64,000 bases of DNA from Arcobacter sp. CECT 8986 (GCF_004116725.1 NZ_PDKG01000008.1:36057-100056); one strand, 5' to 3'. Positions 18,368 through 27,939 are shown, numbered from the stretch's first letter. Notes: a model not told the origin generated them from the sequence alone. Translations and numbers: made by a program.

Positions 18368-19491
18368 TTAAAAACCTTATTCAAATTTATATTTTTTTGA
18401 TAAGTAAATTTTTTTCTAAAAGTTTTTATATTTTTACACAATAGATTATATTCTTCTTGTGAAATTTTAAGTTTTTTATTTAAGTTTTTCAAATCATTGT
18501 TATTAAATACTATTCCTAAATTATATTTTTTTACTAATTTTGCCATTGAGTTAAACTTTTTATTTATAAGCATTGGAATTCCTGCTTCTAAATAAAATGC
18601 AAATTTACTCGTTACTGCATATTTATAAAGGTTGTGATTTTTCCCTGATGTCTCCAGTTCAAAAAAGCCAAAGTGGTATTCATCTAAAATTTGTGAATTC
18701 AATTCTTTACCTTTTAGAATATTAAAATTTCTATTTATTTTATCTTCATATATAAAGTCTAAATATAAATTATTAGAATGATTATAAAAAGTATCATATA
18801 TTTTAGGAGGCAAAACAAAATCAATATTAATTTTTTGTTTTGTTAATTTTTTAATTGACCTTAAATGAGCTTTTCCTGGAAAATATTCTTCTGCATAGCA
18901 AGTAGGAGGTATCTTCCCTGCATAGACTAATTTTATATTTTTCTTATATTTGATTTTTGGTTTATTGTTAAAGTTATCTTTATTGCAATACTCAGGAAAA
19001 AACTTGAATTTATTTTTCTTTGTATTATACTTTTTTGCCCATAATTTTGATTGTTCTTTTGTAAAGTGTGAAAGAATATTATTACAATTTTTAAAAATAT
19101 AATCTATACTTTCATAATCTTTATTATCTGGAAATAGATATTCATAAACTTCTTTTTCTGCAAAGTTCCAGTCTTTTATATTAATTAATACATTGTCAAA
19201 AGTTTTTACAAGTGTTGCTGCAAAGTAATAAGCACCCATCCAACTTCTATGAAAAATAAAATCATAATCTAAAGATTTTATTGTCTTAAAGATTTCTTCT
19301 TCATCTTTTACTTTATAAATATTTATAAAATCTTGTAGGTTTTTATTGATTTTTACATCTTCTATGTAGATTAAAGAGATTTTGATATTTTTAAAGTTTT
19401 TAAGCCACTTCATAATCCTTAATAATGAAAAATCTTGTTTTTTAAATCTTCCATTTGGAGGAATTAAAATAAAGTGTTTATTTTTCAGCAT
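18364..19491 (-). CDS. Putative GT-B glycosyltransferase
   Basis: This 375-residue soluble protein has alternating strand-helix segments like a GT-B glycosyltransferase, including a central IKLVYAGKIPP strand-loop and a C-terminal KYAVTSKFAFYLEAGIPML region typical of the donor-binding domain. The best-known signature residues are weak, so the family is uncertain. It is very rich in Lys/Asn/Phe and AT. It overlaps the neighbouring genes by 4 and 14 bp, so it is firmly within the glycan operon. Confidence 0.5.
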   Translation of the reverse strand: MLKNKHFILIPPNGRFKKQDFSLLRIMKWLKNFKNIKISLIYIEDVKINKNLQDFINIYKVKDEEEIFKTIKSLDYDFIFHRSWMGAYYFAATLVKTFDNVLINIKDWNFAEKEVYEYLFPDNKDYESIDYIFKNCNNILSHFTKEQSKLWAKKYNTKKNKFKFFPEYCNKDNFNNKPKIKYKKNIKLVYAGKIPPTCYAEEYFPGKAHLRSIKKLTKQKINIDFVLPPKIYDTFYNHSNNLYLDFIYEDKINRNFNILKGKELNSQILDEYHFGFFELETSGKNHNLYKYAVTSKFAFYLEAGIPMLINKKFNSMAKLVKKYNLGIVFNNNDLKNLNKKLKISQEEYNLLCKNIKTFRKKFTYQKNINLNKVFK

Positions 19492-20968
19492 GTATTTCCT
19501 CTAAAACAGTTTTTTCAATTTTTTTTACTAGATTTACATATGAAAATTCTTCTATTAACTTTTCAGAAACTTTTACTTTCGGTTCTTCTTTTAGTATTTT
19601 GAATAGTTCCTTAAGGTTTTTGAATAATATAAGTTCTTCCTTATATGATTCTTCTTCACATATATAGTTTTCTGAACAATCATAAACTAATGGAGTGCAA
19701 TGACTTGCTACTGATTCTAAAGTTCTTTGTTGTATTGTATAACTAGGATGTGTAACTATTGCATATGTTGCACTATTATATACTTTAGAAATCTCTTCCC
19801 CATAGTTTAATACACCTTTATAATAAGGTTTTAGTTCTTCATACTCTTCCCATCCCCATCCATAAATTTCAAGTTCATAATCTATATTTTCTTTAACCAA
19901 TTCAAGTAATGTGAAATCTCTTACGATTAAAGGAATAGCATAATTATTAAAATAAGCAATAGGACATTTATGTTTTTTAGCTAAAAATTTAATCTCTTCT
20001 AGATAAAATGTCCCTCTATTTTTATATATATCTAAAAGATCTTTTAAAATTTCTTCTCTTCTCCTATCTGATATTAATTCTTTATTTTCACCAATACTAT
20101 TAAGGTAAGGAGTCAAATTGTCTTTATAAGAGCCTCCAATAAATACTATCTTTTTCTCTTTTTTTATCTCTTCTCTTTTTTTATAAATTGAAGTGTCAAT
20201 ACAAAAGTTTTGAAGTGAAATATTTTTTGCCCCTTTTTTTTCCAAAGCATATTTTATTCCAGGAATAAGACAATAAATATAATCTCTTTTTCTTTGATTT
20301 AAAGGCTCTTTATTTGTTACTATTTCCATAGTATCTTGAAACCAAACAAAATTAAAAACATCTTTATGTAAAAATGAATTATATGTGTGATTTATATTAA
20401 AAGTAATATGTGGTTTAAACTCATCAATTTTATGATAATAAATAAGATAATCCATTGCTTGCATATCATCTTCTTGAATTAAGTAGCAAACTTCATATTT
20501 ACCTGTTTGTTCAAAAGCTTTTGCAATATTTTTAGATATGTGTTGCATAACAGTAGTTGCTTTGTTTGCTGGGATAAATACTCTTAGTTTTTCATCATTA
20601 AAATCAGGCTTATATTCTTGTATTTGTTTTTTATAAATTTCTGTTAAAGCTTCTCTTTCTTGCTCTACTTGAGTTAGAACACTTGTAAAGGCATTTGTGA
20701 ACTCTTTTCTCTCTTCTTGAGAAATTTCTATATTGTCATAGTTTAGTTTTGTAGGTCTTCTATTTTTTGTAGTTACAAAGTAGTTATAAACATTTTCAAA
20801 AGGTACAAAAATACAGTTAGAAGGTGCATTTTCTAACTCTTCTTGTGCATTATAATAACAAATTTGGTCAAATTTAATTCTAGGGTTTTGTCCAATAATT
20901 TTATTGTTTTTTTTGGCTTCTTTTAGGGCTTCATTTGCATCCAAAAAATATGTATCAAAATATTGCAT
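19478..20968 (-). CDS. CgeB-like glycosyltransferase
   Basis: In this 496-residue protein, residues 1-150 form a charged region of unknown role. A GT-B fold follows with FNINHTYNSFLH, FVWFQDTMEIV and a C-terminal SATYAIVTHPSYTIQQRTLESVA segment like the CgeB/DUF3880 family. It is probably a cytosolic glycosyltransferase for the glycan made by this block. It overlaps the GmhA-like gene by 1 bp at its start and the next gene by 14 bp at its end. Confidence 0.65.
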   Translation of the reverse strand: MQYFDTYFLDANEALKEAKKNNKIIGQNPRIKFDQICYYNAQEELENAPSNCIFVPFENVYNYFVTTKNRRPTKLNYDNIEISQEERKEFTNAFTSVLTQVEQEREALTEIYKKQIQEYKPDFNDEKLRVFIPANKATTVMQHISKNIAKAFEQTGKYEVCYLIQEDDMQAMDYLIYYHKIDEFKPHITFNINHTYNSFLHKDVFNFVWFQDTMEIVTNKEPLNQRKRDYIYCLIPGIKYALEKKGAKNISLQNFCIDTSIYKKREEIKKEKKIVFIGGSYKDNLTPYLNSIGENKELISDRRREEILKDLLDIYKNRGTFYLEEIKFLAKKHKCPIAYFNNYAIPLIVRDFTLLELVKENIDYELEIYGWGWEEYEELKPYYKGVLNYGEEISKVYNSATYAIVTHPSYTIQQRTLESVASHCTPLVYDCSENYICEEESYKEELILFKNLKELFKILKEEPKVKVSEKLIEEFSYVNLVKKIEKTVLEEIHAEK

Positions 20969-21531
20969 TATTTATGCCCTTTTTCAAAATAAGAGAATAA
21001 AATATGATTAAGTATCATGTGTACATCTTCAACTATTCCATACTCACCATTGCTAGTTTCAACATGAATCTTTATATCTGCTAGATTTTTTAAAACTCCA
21101 CCTTCAAAGCCACTAAAACCTACAATTATTGCACCTTGACTTTTAGCATATTCAACTGCTTTAATTATATTTGCTGAGGTACCACTGCATGATATTGCAA
21201 TTAGAATATCATTTTTCTTTATAATCTCTTTTAATTGCATATAAAAAACATTTTCAAAACCAATATCATTTGCTAATGCAAAATTTACAGCAGAGTTATC
21301 TGCTAAGCTAATTACATCTAGATTAAGTCTATTTCTTCTTTTCAATCCCACGCTTAAATCATTTGCCATATGTGAAGCAGTTGCAGAACTTCCTCCATTA
21401 CCAATTATGAATACTTTACCCTTTGTTGAACTTAATAACTTTTGTAATTCTTCTAAACAATCTAAGTTTAAATTGTTTAATGTTCTATATAAAGTATCGA
21501 TGTACTCTTTCGTAAATTCCTTAAACTCCAT
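20968..21531 (-). CDS. gmhA: GmhA-like phosphosugar (phosphoheptose) isomerase
   Basis: This 187-residue SIS-domain protein carries GNGGSSATASHMANDL and SCSGTSANI phosphate-binding loops and the C-terminal VEDVHM motif with the catalytic His typical of sedoheptulose-7-phosphate isomerase. It would produce heptose-7-phosphate for the HldE-like kinase/transferase at 6786. The ribosome binding site AGGAAAAAA is close to the ATG. A genome-wide core LPS gmhA may exist elsewhere, so this copy may be pathway-specific. Confidence 0.85.
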   Translation of the reverse strand: MEFKEFTKEYIDTLYRTLNNLNLDCLEELQKLLSSTKGKVFIIGNGGSSATASHMANDLSVGLKRRNRLNLDVISLADNSAVNFALANDIGFENVFYMQLKEIIKKNDILIAISCSGTSANIIKAVEYAKSQGAIIVGFSGFEGGVLKNLADIKIHVETSNGEYGIVEDVHMILNHILFSYFEKGHK

Positions 21532-21540
21532 TTTTTTCCT

Positions 21541-22695
21541 TTACCTTATTAAGAAGTCTATAAACTCTCTAACAGCGCCATTACCACCATTTTTAGATAG
21601 AATTATTATACTTTGCAATTCTTTGATTTGGCTTATCGCATTTGCTGGACAAGCTGATATACCAACATTCTCAAGAAGTTCTTTACAGTTTATATCATCT
21701 CCTATATAAGCTACTTCATTAAGTGTAATATTCTCTTTTTTGCAAATTTGTTGGGCAACTTCAAGTTTACTCATATGCTCAACACCTTGATATAAGTAAT
21801 CTACTTTTAATTTTTTTGCTCTATTTTCTACAATTTTTGTATTTTCACTTGTTATTAGACCAGTTTTTATGCCTTTTTTTCTTAAAAGTTCAAATCCTTT
21901 TCCATCGTGAGTATTAAACTTTTTAAGTTCATTTCCATTCATATCATAATACATTCCTGCATCAGTTAATGTTCCATCAACATCAGATAAAAATAATTTA
22001 ATTTTTTTCTTATTTTGATTTTCGTTTTTTAAGATGTGTTCTTTCATATAAGCTTCTGCAATATGCCAATCTAAAGGTTCATCTATTTCAATAGATGTAT
22101 AATCATTCATAATATATAAATCAATATCTCCAGATAATCTATTTTTATCTTTTAAAATATTCTTTACTTTATTTATATAAAAAGCACCATTTTCTAAATA
22201 AAAACCTTCAAAGTCTTGTCTTCTTGGTCTATTCTTATAGTCATAATTTATTGAAGTTCCATCTTTTTCCCAAAAAAATCTTTTTTCTTCTACTACTGTA
22301 AGTAATGAATCTTTTTTTGAACTTTTTAATTGAGTTATTGCATTATCAAAATCATAGCTTTGCGTAATTGGAGAAGTTGCTTGTACCAATAAAAAATAAT
22401 CATCATCTTTTTGTTTATGTTTATTTAAAAATTCGAGCATTACATCTTCTGTTGCAGATGTATCTTGGGCATTTTTTGCTTCTCTTAAATATATTATTAC
22501 TTTTTTGAAGTTAAAGTTTTCAACTGTTTGTATAACTTCTTGGCAGTCTGTAGCTACATAAACTTTATCAATATATTTTGATTCTTCAATTGCTTTTAAA
22601 TTCCAATAAACAAGAGGTTCCCCACAAAACTCTTTAATATTTTTAAAAGGAATTGATTTGCTTCCACATCTAAGTGGTATAAAGGCTATATTCAA
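21541..22695 (-). CDS. CMP-nonulosonate synthetase fused to KdsC-like HAD phosphatase
   Basis: This is a 384-residue fusion. The N-terminal half is a cytidylyltransferase of the NeuA family (FIPLRCGSKSIPFKNIKEFCG-type start and LLVQATSPI). From about residue 230 there is a HAD domain with the DVDGTLTD nucleophile motif and YIGDDIN, like KdsC. Vertebrate CMP-sialate synthetase has the same order. The product would be a CMP-activated nonulosonic acid, with the HAD part possibly dephosphorylating the synthase product. The start is TTG at 22695 with an AAGGAATAATA leader. It lies two genes downstream of the NeuB-like gene. Confidence 0.85.
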   Translation of the reverse strand: MNIAFIPLRCGSKSIPFKNIKEFCGEPLVYWNLKAIEESKYIDKVYVATDCQEVIQTVENFNFKKVIIYLREAKNAQDTSATEDVMLEFLNKHKQKDDDYFLLVQATSPITQSYDFDNAITQLKSSKKDSLLTVVEEKRFFWEKDGTSINYDYKNRPRRQDFEGFYLENGAFYINKVKNILKDKNRLSGDIDLYIMNDYTSIEIDEPLDWHIAEAYMKEHILKNENQNKKKIKLFLSDVDGTLTDAGMYYDMNGNELKKFNTHDGKGFELLRKKGIKTGLITSENTKIVENRAKKLKVDYLYQGVEHMSKLEVAQQICKKENITLNEVAYIGDDINCKELLENVGISACPANAISQIKELQSIIILSKNGGNGAVREFIDFLIR

Positions 22696-22697
22696 TA

Positions 22698-23360
22698 TTA
22701 TTCCTTAATTATAAATGATGGTGTTAATCCAAGAGGAAGTTTTTGTATAGACTCTTTTTTATCTTTAAAAAAGTCATCAACGGCTTTAGTTTCGCCTGGA
22801 AAAGTTCCATAATCATCAAAAATAATAACACCGCCTTTTACAACTTTTTCATACATAGTGTCTAAAATAGTAGTAGCAGGTTCATAAACATCAGTATCTA
22901 TGTGAAGTAGGGCGATTTTTTGATGAGGGTTCTCTTTGCAATATTTTGGGACTGTTATATTGATATCACCTTTTATAAGTTGATAATTTTCAATATTTTT
23001 ATATTTCATTATTTTTTGCATTTCTTCAATTTCAATACTTTGGCTACCTGCACTTTTTAAAAAGTTATCAAGATACTTTTTATCATCATTGAAATTTGTC
23101 TCTGGAAATACTCCAAATATGTCAAATCCTATTAATCTTCTTGATGTTCTGGCTTCCAATAAATCTCTAAAGTGTGCAAATCTAAAAAAAGAATTTCCTT
23201 TGAATATTCCACATTCAATAACATCTCCAGGAAGATTGATAATTCTTTTATAAAGTTCATAATGTGCCAATAACTTACTAAATCTAGATTCAGTTGATGT
23301 TGCATAAAACCCATTTTCATATTCAAACATTTTTTTTGTTTTAAAGTTATTTAATTTCAT
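22698..23360 (-). CDS. TylF/MycF-type O-methyltransferase
   Basis: This 220-residue SAM-dependent methyltransferase has DVIECGIFKGNSF (SAM loop), FDIFGVFPE, a metal-binding IDTDVYEP (about residue 155) and GGVIIFDDYG. TylF (macrocin O-methyltransferase) enzymes methylate sugar hydroxyls, and related genes occur in bacterial polysaccharide loci. It is likely to O-methylate a sugar of the flagellar glycan. It lies between the NeuB-like and NeuA-HAD genes, which suggests an action on the nonulosonate, but this is only position. Confidence 0.8.
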   Translation of the reverse strand: MKLNNFKTKKMFEYENGFYATSTESRFSKLLAHYELYKRIINLPGDVIECGIFKGNSFFRFAHFRDLLEARTSRRLIGFDIFGVFPETNFNDDKKYLDNFLKSAGSQSIEIEEMQKIMKYKNIENYQLIKGDINITVPKYCKENPHQKIALLHIDTDVYEPATTILDTMYEKVVKGGVIIFDDYGTFPGETKAVDDFFKDKKESIQKLPLGLTPSFIIKE

Positions 23361-23363
23361 TTT

Positions 23364-24245
23364 TTACTTTCTATTTTTTAATTTATCTCTTTGGATTTGT
23401 TCAATTTCTAATATTTCATCTTTTTTAAATGTTAAAGCTTCATAAGTAGCATTTAAATTTCTTACAAGTTTTCTAAGACCATCTTGTTCAAGTGATGCAG
23501 CATGGTCTGTACCTTTCCATGTTCTATCTTTAGTAAAGTGTCTTTCAATCCATCTAGCTCCTAAAGTGTAAGCAGCAATATCAAGTGCTATTCCTAAATG
23601 ATGTCCAGAAAAACCAATTTCATTAACTCTATTTTGATAATTTTCATATAACCAATTAATTTCAAGTAGTGCCACATCTTTTGCAGGAACTGGATATCCA
23701 GAAGTACAAGAGTAAATTAATAATCTAGTTTTTGCTTGGTCTGTCTCTTCAAAAAATTTAACAATCTCTTCTACTTCTTCTTTACTTGTCATTCCTATTG
23801 ATAATTGAACTTGACCTTTATATTCATCTCTTAAAACTTTTAACATTTTAAAGTTATTATTGCAAGCAGAAGGAACTTTTAAAAACTCTGGATTAAAAGT
23901 TATCATCTCTTTTGCACTTGTTACATCCCAAACTGATGTTGAGTATACAATTCCAATTGAATCACAATAATCTTTCAATTTTGAGTGTTGTTCTTTTGTA
24001 AATTCTAAATATTCTCTATGTGCTCCATAAGTATTTCCATAAGAGTTTTCTGGTACTGGATGTGGGGCATTGTATTGTTCTTCTGTTAATAACTCTTTAT
24101 TATTTCTTTTTTGAAATTTTACATATTTTGCTCCTGCTTCTTTTGCAAGGTCAATTAACTCTTTTGCAATTTCAAAATTCCCCATATGATTGCAACCAAT
24201 TTCTGCAATTACTTTAGGCTCTTTATAATCAAAATTAAAACTCAC
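23364..24245 (-). CDS. NeuB-like nonulosonic acid synthase lacking the SAF domain
   Basis: This 293-residue TIM-barrel condenses phosphoenolpyruvate with a sugar. The N-terminal IAEIGCNHMGN, KFQKR, GFSGHHLG and ERHFTKDRTWKGTDHAASL motifs match sialic, legionaminic and pseudaminic acid synthases. Usual NeuB proteins are about 340 residues and end in an antifreeze-like SAF domain that covers the active site. Here the protein stops after the barrel (RDKLKNRK). The GTG start overlaps the CBS-cupin gene by 11 bp. Substrate could be ManNAc, mannose-6-P (for KDN-type acids) or a bacterial variant. Confidence 0.85.
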   Translation of the reverse strand: MSFNFDYKEPKVIAEIGCNHMGNFEIAKELIDLAKEAGAKYVKFQKRNNKELLTEEQYNAPHPVPENSYGNTYGAHREYLEFTKEQHSKLKDYCDSIGIVYSTSVWDVTSAKEMITFNPEFLKVPSACNNNFKMLKVLRDEYKGQVQLSIGMTSKEEVEEIVKFFEETDQAKTRLLIYSCTSGYPVPAKDVALLEINWLYENYQNRVNEIGFSGHHLGIALDIAAYTLGARWIERHFTKDRTWKGTDHAASLEQDGLRKLVRNLNATYEALTFKKDEILEIEQIQRDKLKNRK

Positions 24246-24990
24246 TTTTTATCCTTCCATATTTATCTTCATATCTTATAATATCATCTTCACCAAAATA
24301 ATCTCCAAGTTGAACTTCTGCAAAGATTAGATTCTCTTTTGTTGAGCTATTTATTATTTTATGTTTACATCCAGTTGGAATATAGATATATCTTCCTTGT
24401 TCTACTTTTAGTGTAGATTCTTCTAAGATTATCTTACCTTCACCTTTTATAATTATCCAGTGTTCTTCTCTTCTTTTATGTTTTTGCAAACTAAGTTCAC
24501 CTTGAGGGAAAACAGTGATAATTTTTGATTGTACATGTTGGGCTAATAAGGTACTTTTATAAAATCCCCAAGGTCTAGGAAAAACTTCAAAATCAAGTTC
24601 ATTTTCATATACATTTGGTAGTTTTTGTAAATCATACTCTATATCTTTTAAAAGCATTACATGAAACTGTTTTTTTGAAACTATATTTATAAGTTTCATA
24701 TCTTTAGATAATATTGGTATATAATTTATCTTTTCAGATTTAAATAAATCAAAAAGTAATGTAAAGTTTTCATCTTCAAATATTTTAATAAAGTCTTTAT
24801 TGTATGGAATATTTTCAAGAAGATTAGATTTTTGTATAAGTTCTCTTCTTATATCACCTTCTGTTGTTATTCCTATCACTTTTTGCTTTTCATTGATTAC
24901 TACTAAAAAACCTTTTTTATTTTTATCAATTTGTTTAAGAGCTTCTAAAATAGAAGATGATTTAAGTATTTTGAACTTTTCTAAATTCAT
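24235..24990 (-). CDS. CBS pair fused to a mannose-6-phosphate isomerase-like cupin
   Basis: In this 251-residue fusion, residues 1-115 contain two CBS motifs (VIGITTEGDIRREL and YIPILSKDMKLINIVS). From about 135 a type II cupin follows with RPWGFYKST, HKRREEHWIIIKGEG and YIPTGCKHKI metal-binding histidines, as in the isomerase part of GMP/PMI proteins. It may isomerise a phosphosugar, with the CBS domains sensing a nucleotide. It is 3 bp after maf and overlaps the NeuB gene, supporting a role in the nonulosonate branch. Confidence 0.75.
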   Translation of the reverse strand: MNLEKFKILKSSSILEALKQIDKNKKGFLVVINEKQKVIGITTEGDIRRELIQKSNLLENIPYNKDFIKIFEDENFTLLFDLFKSEKINYIPILSKDMKLINIVSKKQFHVMLLKDIEYDLQKLPNVYENELDFEVFPRPWGFYKSTLLAQHVQSKIITVFPQGELSLQKHKRREEHWIIIKGEGKIILEESTLKVEQGRYIYIPTGCKHKIINSSTKENLIFAEVQLGDYFGEDDIIRYEDKYGRIKSEF

Positions 24991-24993
24991 ATT

Positions 24994-26967
24994 TTAAACC
25001 TCTATAACATTATTCTTTATATTTTTTAGTAATGATATTAGGGTATTTGCCCAAACTCTTTTTAAATTATCTAAAAACTCTTTTGAATTTAGATCTTTTT
25101 GTGTAAGATGAAGTGTAAAATTGATAAAAGAATCTACTAAATCTAAGAATTTGAAAAATATCTCTATAAACATCTTTTGTGATAGTTTTTTTATTTGTTT
25201 AAAACACCAAATAGTTAAATCAATTTTTTCTTTTATTAAATCATCTTTTGTTTTGATTCTCAAATTTGAGAATTTTTTTGTTTTTTGAATCATAGAATTA
25301 ATTATAGATAAGTCATCTTTGAAGTCTATATTTTCAAGTGGAGCTGAAATATCATCTATAAGCTCTTTATTAAAGACTTTTTCTTCAAAATTATTTACTT
25401 CAATATCTTTAAAGTTTTTAGGGGTAAACCCTTCAAAATATGCTCCTTCTGAGATATTAAATATTTGTAAATCTTCATCATATGATTCTTTAAACTCTTT
25501 TAAAAAGTTTTCGTAAGAGTATTTAAATTGAATTAATTCTCTATTTGTTTTAACTGTTTCTTTTAGGTTACCTTTTGTGTGTATTATATCACTTTGAGAT
25601 ACAATTCCTTTCTCTTTTAAATATTCTTGATCTTCAATAGAATCAATTTGTATTTTTGTTTTATCATCAGAGTATCTACTTCCACTTTCTTGATTAAAAG
25701 CAGCATCACTTCCTGCAAGATATACTTCATTTGCTCCTAAGAATAGACTTATTGCAAAAGAGAATGTCCCTACATTTCCAAATGAAAGATTAAAATTAGA
25801 TTCTTCTGAAATACTATATGGTTGAATAAAATATAAGTTTTGATTTTTTAGTTTTTTTATTAAATTTTCATGTTGTTGAGAAGCAAATATTAAAGCACTA
25901 TCTTTTATAAAGTTCATATCTTCTAAATCAAAAAAAGTTGTTATAACTTCTTTTGGATCAATTGATGTAATTATATCAGGTTTGATACCAAACTTTTCAA
26001 GTTTTCTTAATATTATGTCAACACATACAATTACAAATTTGTGTTGATTTTTTTGAATCCATTCCATATGTTTATCAATAGATGGTCCTCCACTAATAAT
26101 TAAGACCTTTTTATTTTTTAATGGTTTGTTCTCTGTTAAAAGAGTGTTTTTTAAAAAAGGATAATTTTGTTTTATTAGATTTACTGTTCTTGAAACAACA
26201 TTTAGAACTTCTTTATATGAAAATAATGTTGCTTCATTTATTGCAAAATGTTCAATTAATAAATCTAAATTTTCTTTATCTCTTGTTGAGAATAGTTGAT
26301 GTTTTATATTATAGTTAGTCCAGCTATTAGATAACTCAAATTCAGAAAAAGATGATTTTTTTTCATCAGTAGATTCATCAATAGATAAAATTAAAGTTCT
26401 ATTGTTTTGTGTAAAAGTTGCATAGTCTATTGTAAATAATGAGAGTCTAAAAATTTCTAAATTATCTTCTACTATTAATGTAGAATGAGCATTTATTTTA
26501 TTTTGGATTTCAGTCATATGAAAACCAAGTCCCGTACCTAAGTAGGCTATTTTAAAAATTTTTGAAAACTTGATATTTGAAAAATCTATTTTTTTATTTA
26601 AATATTGAACAAAAGGTGTTAATTCTCCTAACCCCTCAACTAAGGCAAATTCATTTTGATATGGATTGATTTTAAGTAAATTTAATGAGCTATTTTGAGT
26701 GAAATCAAATTTTTCTTTTCTTAACTCAGCTTCAATTAAACTATTAATTCCATATATAAATTCATTTGTTTCTAGATTTAATATATCTAAATATCCTTCT
26801 TCTTTGTACTCAATAGAATATTTTTCTTTATATGTATTATTTTCAATATTTTTTGATAGTAAATCAACTTTTTCAAAAACTTTTTTGTGGTATCTTTTTA
26901 GGAAGTCCATATTTTTTAAATATAACTTTACAAGGGATAAATTAAGTTCTTCTAAGTGGTTTTCCAT
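24994..26967 (-). CDS. maf: Maf-family (DUF115) motility-associated flagellin glycosyltransferase
   Basis: This protein of about 657 residues has the central DUF115 domain (LIISGGPSIDKHMEWIQ; VCVDIILRKLEKFGIKPDIITSIDPKE; GNVGTFSFAISLFLGANEVYLAGSDAAF). Maf proteins in Campylobacter, Helicobacter and Aeromonas are needed for transfer of nonulosonic acids to flagellin. The frame extends to a TTG at 26976, but the ATG at 26967 has an AAAGG motif 10 bases upstream. It is the first gene of the glycan block, directly after the flagellin cluster and separated from it by a hairpin. Confidence 0.88.
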   Translation of the reverse strand: MENHLEELNLSLVKLYLKNMDFLKRYHKKVFEKVDLLSKNIENNTYKEKYSIEYKEEGYLDILNLETNEFIYGINSLIEAELRKEKFDFTQNSSLNLLKINPYQNEFALVEGLGELTPFVQYLNKKIDFSNIKFSKIFKIAYLGTGLGFHMTEIQNKINAHSTLIVEDNLEIFRLSLFTIDYATFTQNNRTLILSIDESTDEKKSSFSEFELSNSWTNYNIKHQLFSTRDKENLDLLIEHFAINEATLFSYKEVLNVVSRTVNLIKQNYPFLKNTLLTENKPLKNKKVLIISGGPSIDKHMEWIQKNQHKFVIVCVDIILRKLEKFGIKPDIITSIDPKEVITTFFDLEDMNFIKDSALIFASQQHENLIKKLKNQNLYFIQPYSISEESNFNLSFGNVGTFSFAISLFLGANEVYLAGSDAAFNQESGSRYSDDKTKIQIDSIEDQEYLKEKGIVSQSDIIHTKGNLKETVKTNRELIQFKYSYENFLKEFKESYDEDLQIFNISEGAYFEGFTPKNFKDIEVNNFEEKVFNKELIDDISAPLENIDFKDDLSIINSMIQKTKKFSNLRIKTKDDLIKEKIDLTIWCFKQIKKLSQKMFIEIFFKFLDLVDSFINFTLHLTQKDLNSKEFLDNLKRVWANTLISLLKNIKNNVIEV

Positions 26968-27033
26968 TATAAACAAGCCTTTTTCTTTAATAATAAATTT
27001 TACTTTAATTTTGCAAAAAATGTTGTTAAAGAT

Positions 27034-27064
27034 AAATACTTTTAGGTAATCCCTAAAAGTATTT
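27034..27064 (-). terminator. Terminator hairpin after the fourth-in-line flagellin
   Basis: A perfect 13-bp inverted repeat (27034-27046 with 27052-27064) lies 20 bp past the flagellin stop at 27085. The downstream U tract is weak. Almost the same arms recur at 28109-28139 after the next flagellin, so this is a shared element. It would limit read-through from flagellin into maf. Confidence 0.6.
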
Positions 27065-27084
27065 ACACCCTATAGCTTTTAAGA

Positions 27085-27939
27085 TTATTGTAATAACCTC
27101 GAAACATTTTGCTGTATAGCATTTGCTTGAGTTATTGCATAAGTACCAGCTTGAGCAATAATATTTTGTTTATTAAAATTTGTACTCTCTTGCGCATAAT
27201 CAACATCTCTAATTACTGATTCTGCATTTAATATATTAGTTTTTTGTGTCATTTGATTTCTAACTGCTGATTCTAACTGAATTTGAGTAGACCCATATTC
27301 AGCTCTCCAGCTATTTAGTTTATCAATGGCACTATCAATTGCAGAAGTATAAGTCCTCGCCAAATTTGCTGTGATTACACTTGAGTTTGCAACTTCAGTT
27401 TTAAGATTTGATAATCCTAATCCAGAAGTATTAGACTGAATCCCAGAATTTGTAGAAATTGTATCTGCTGCATTTTCGCCAACTTGAAATATTAAAGAAC
27501 TTCTTGCATTAGTATCTGAAGAACCAGCTTGCAATAGTGATGTACCAGCATAACTTGTTTGAGAAGCAATTCCATTTAATTGATTTAGTAAAATGTTAAT
27601 ATCTTTTTCAACTGATTTTTTACCTTCTGCTGATGTAGAATCAGTTGCTGATTGAATCAGTTTGATTTTAACAGTATTCAAAATACGCGATTGCTCACCC
27701 ATTGCTTTATCTGCAATTTGAGTTAAAGATATAGCTGAATTACCATTTGAAATTGATTGATTAATAGCATGTGCTTGTGTCCTCAGTTTATCAGCTATTG
27801 CTAATCCTGCCCCATCGTCACTAGCTTTGTTAATCCTTAAACTTGTACTTAATTTTTCTAAAGAGCTACTTAATTTATTATTTATACTTATTGCACTTTC
27901 TTGCGCTTGCAAGGAGGCTACATTCGTATTTATTCTCAT
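27085..27939 (-). CDS. Flagellin (divergent copy)
   Basis: This 284-residue flagellin has conserved N-terminal (MRINTNVASLQAQESA) and C-terminal (NILNAESVIRDVDYAQE; QQNVSRLLQ) D0/D1 helices and almost no variable surface domain. It differs from the other three copies in core positions (LSTSLRIN in place of LSSGLRIN, many changes in 120-200), so it is the most diverged paralogue. Its ribosome binding site region reads AAAGGC, unlike the AAGGAUU of its neighbours. It may form a minor or specialised filament segment. Confidence 0.93.
   Translation of the reverse strand: MRINTNVASLQAQESAISINNKLSSSLEKLSTSLRINKASDDGAGLAIADKLRTQAHAINQSISNGNSAISLTQIADKAMGEQSRILNTVKIKLIQSATDSTSAEGKKSVEKDINILLNQLNGIASQTSYAGTSLLQAGSSDTNARSSLIFQVGENAADTISTNSGIQSNTSGLGLSNLKTEVANSSVITANLARTYTSAIDSAIDKLNSWRAEYGSTQIQLESAVRNQMTQKTNILNAESVIRDVDYAQESTNFNKQNIIAQAGTYAITQANAIQQNVSRLLQ

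Noticed and set aside
6057..26967. Insertion sequences or integrase marking a transferred island
   Set aside because: No transposase, integrase, tRNA or direct repeat was seen at either edge. High AT content alone does not show transfer here.
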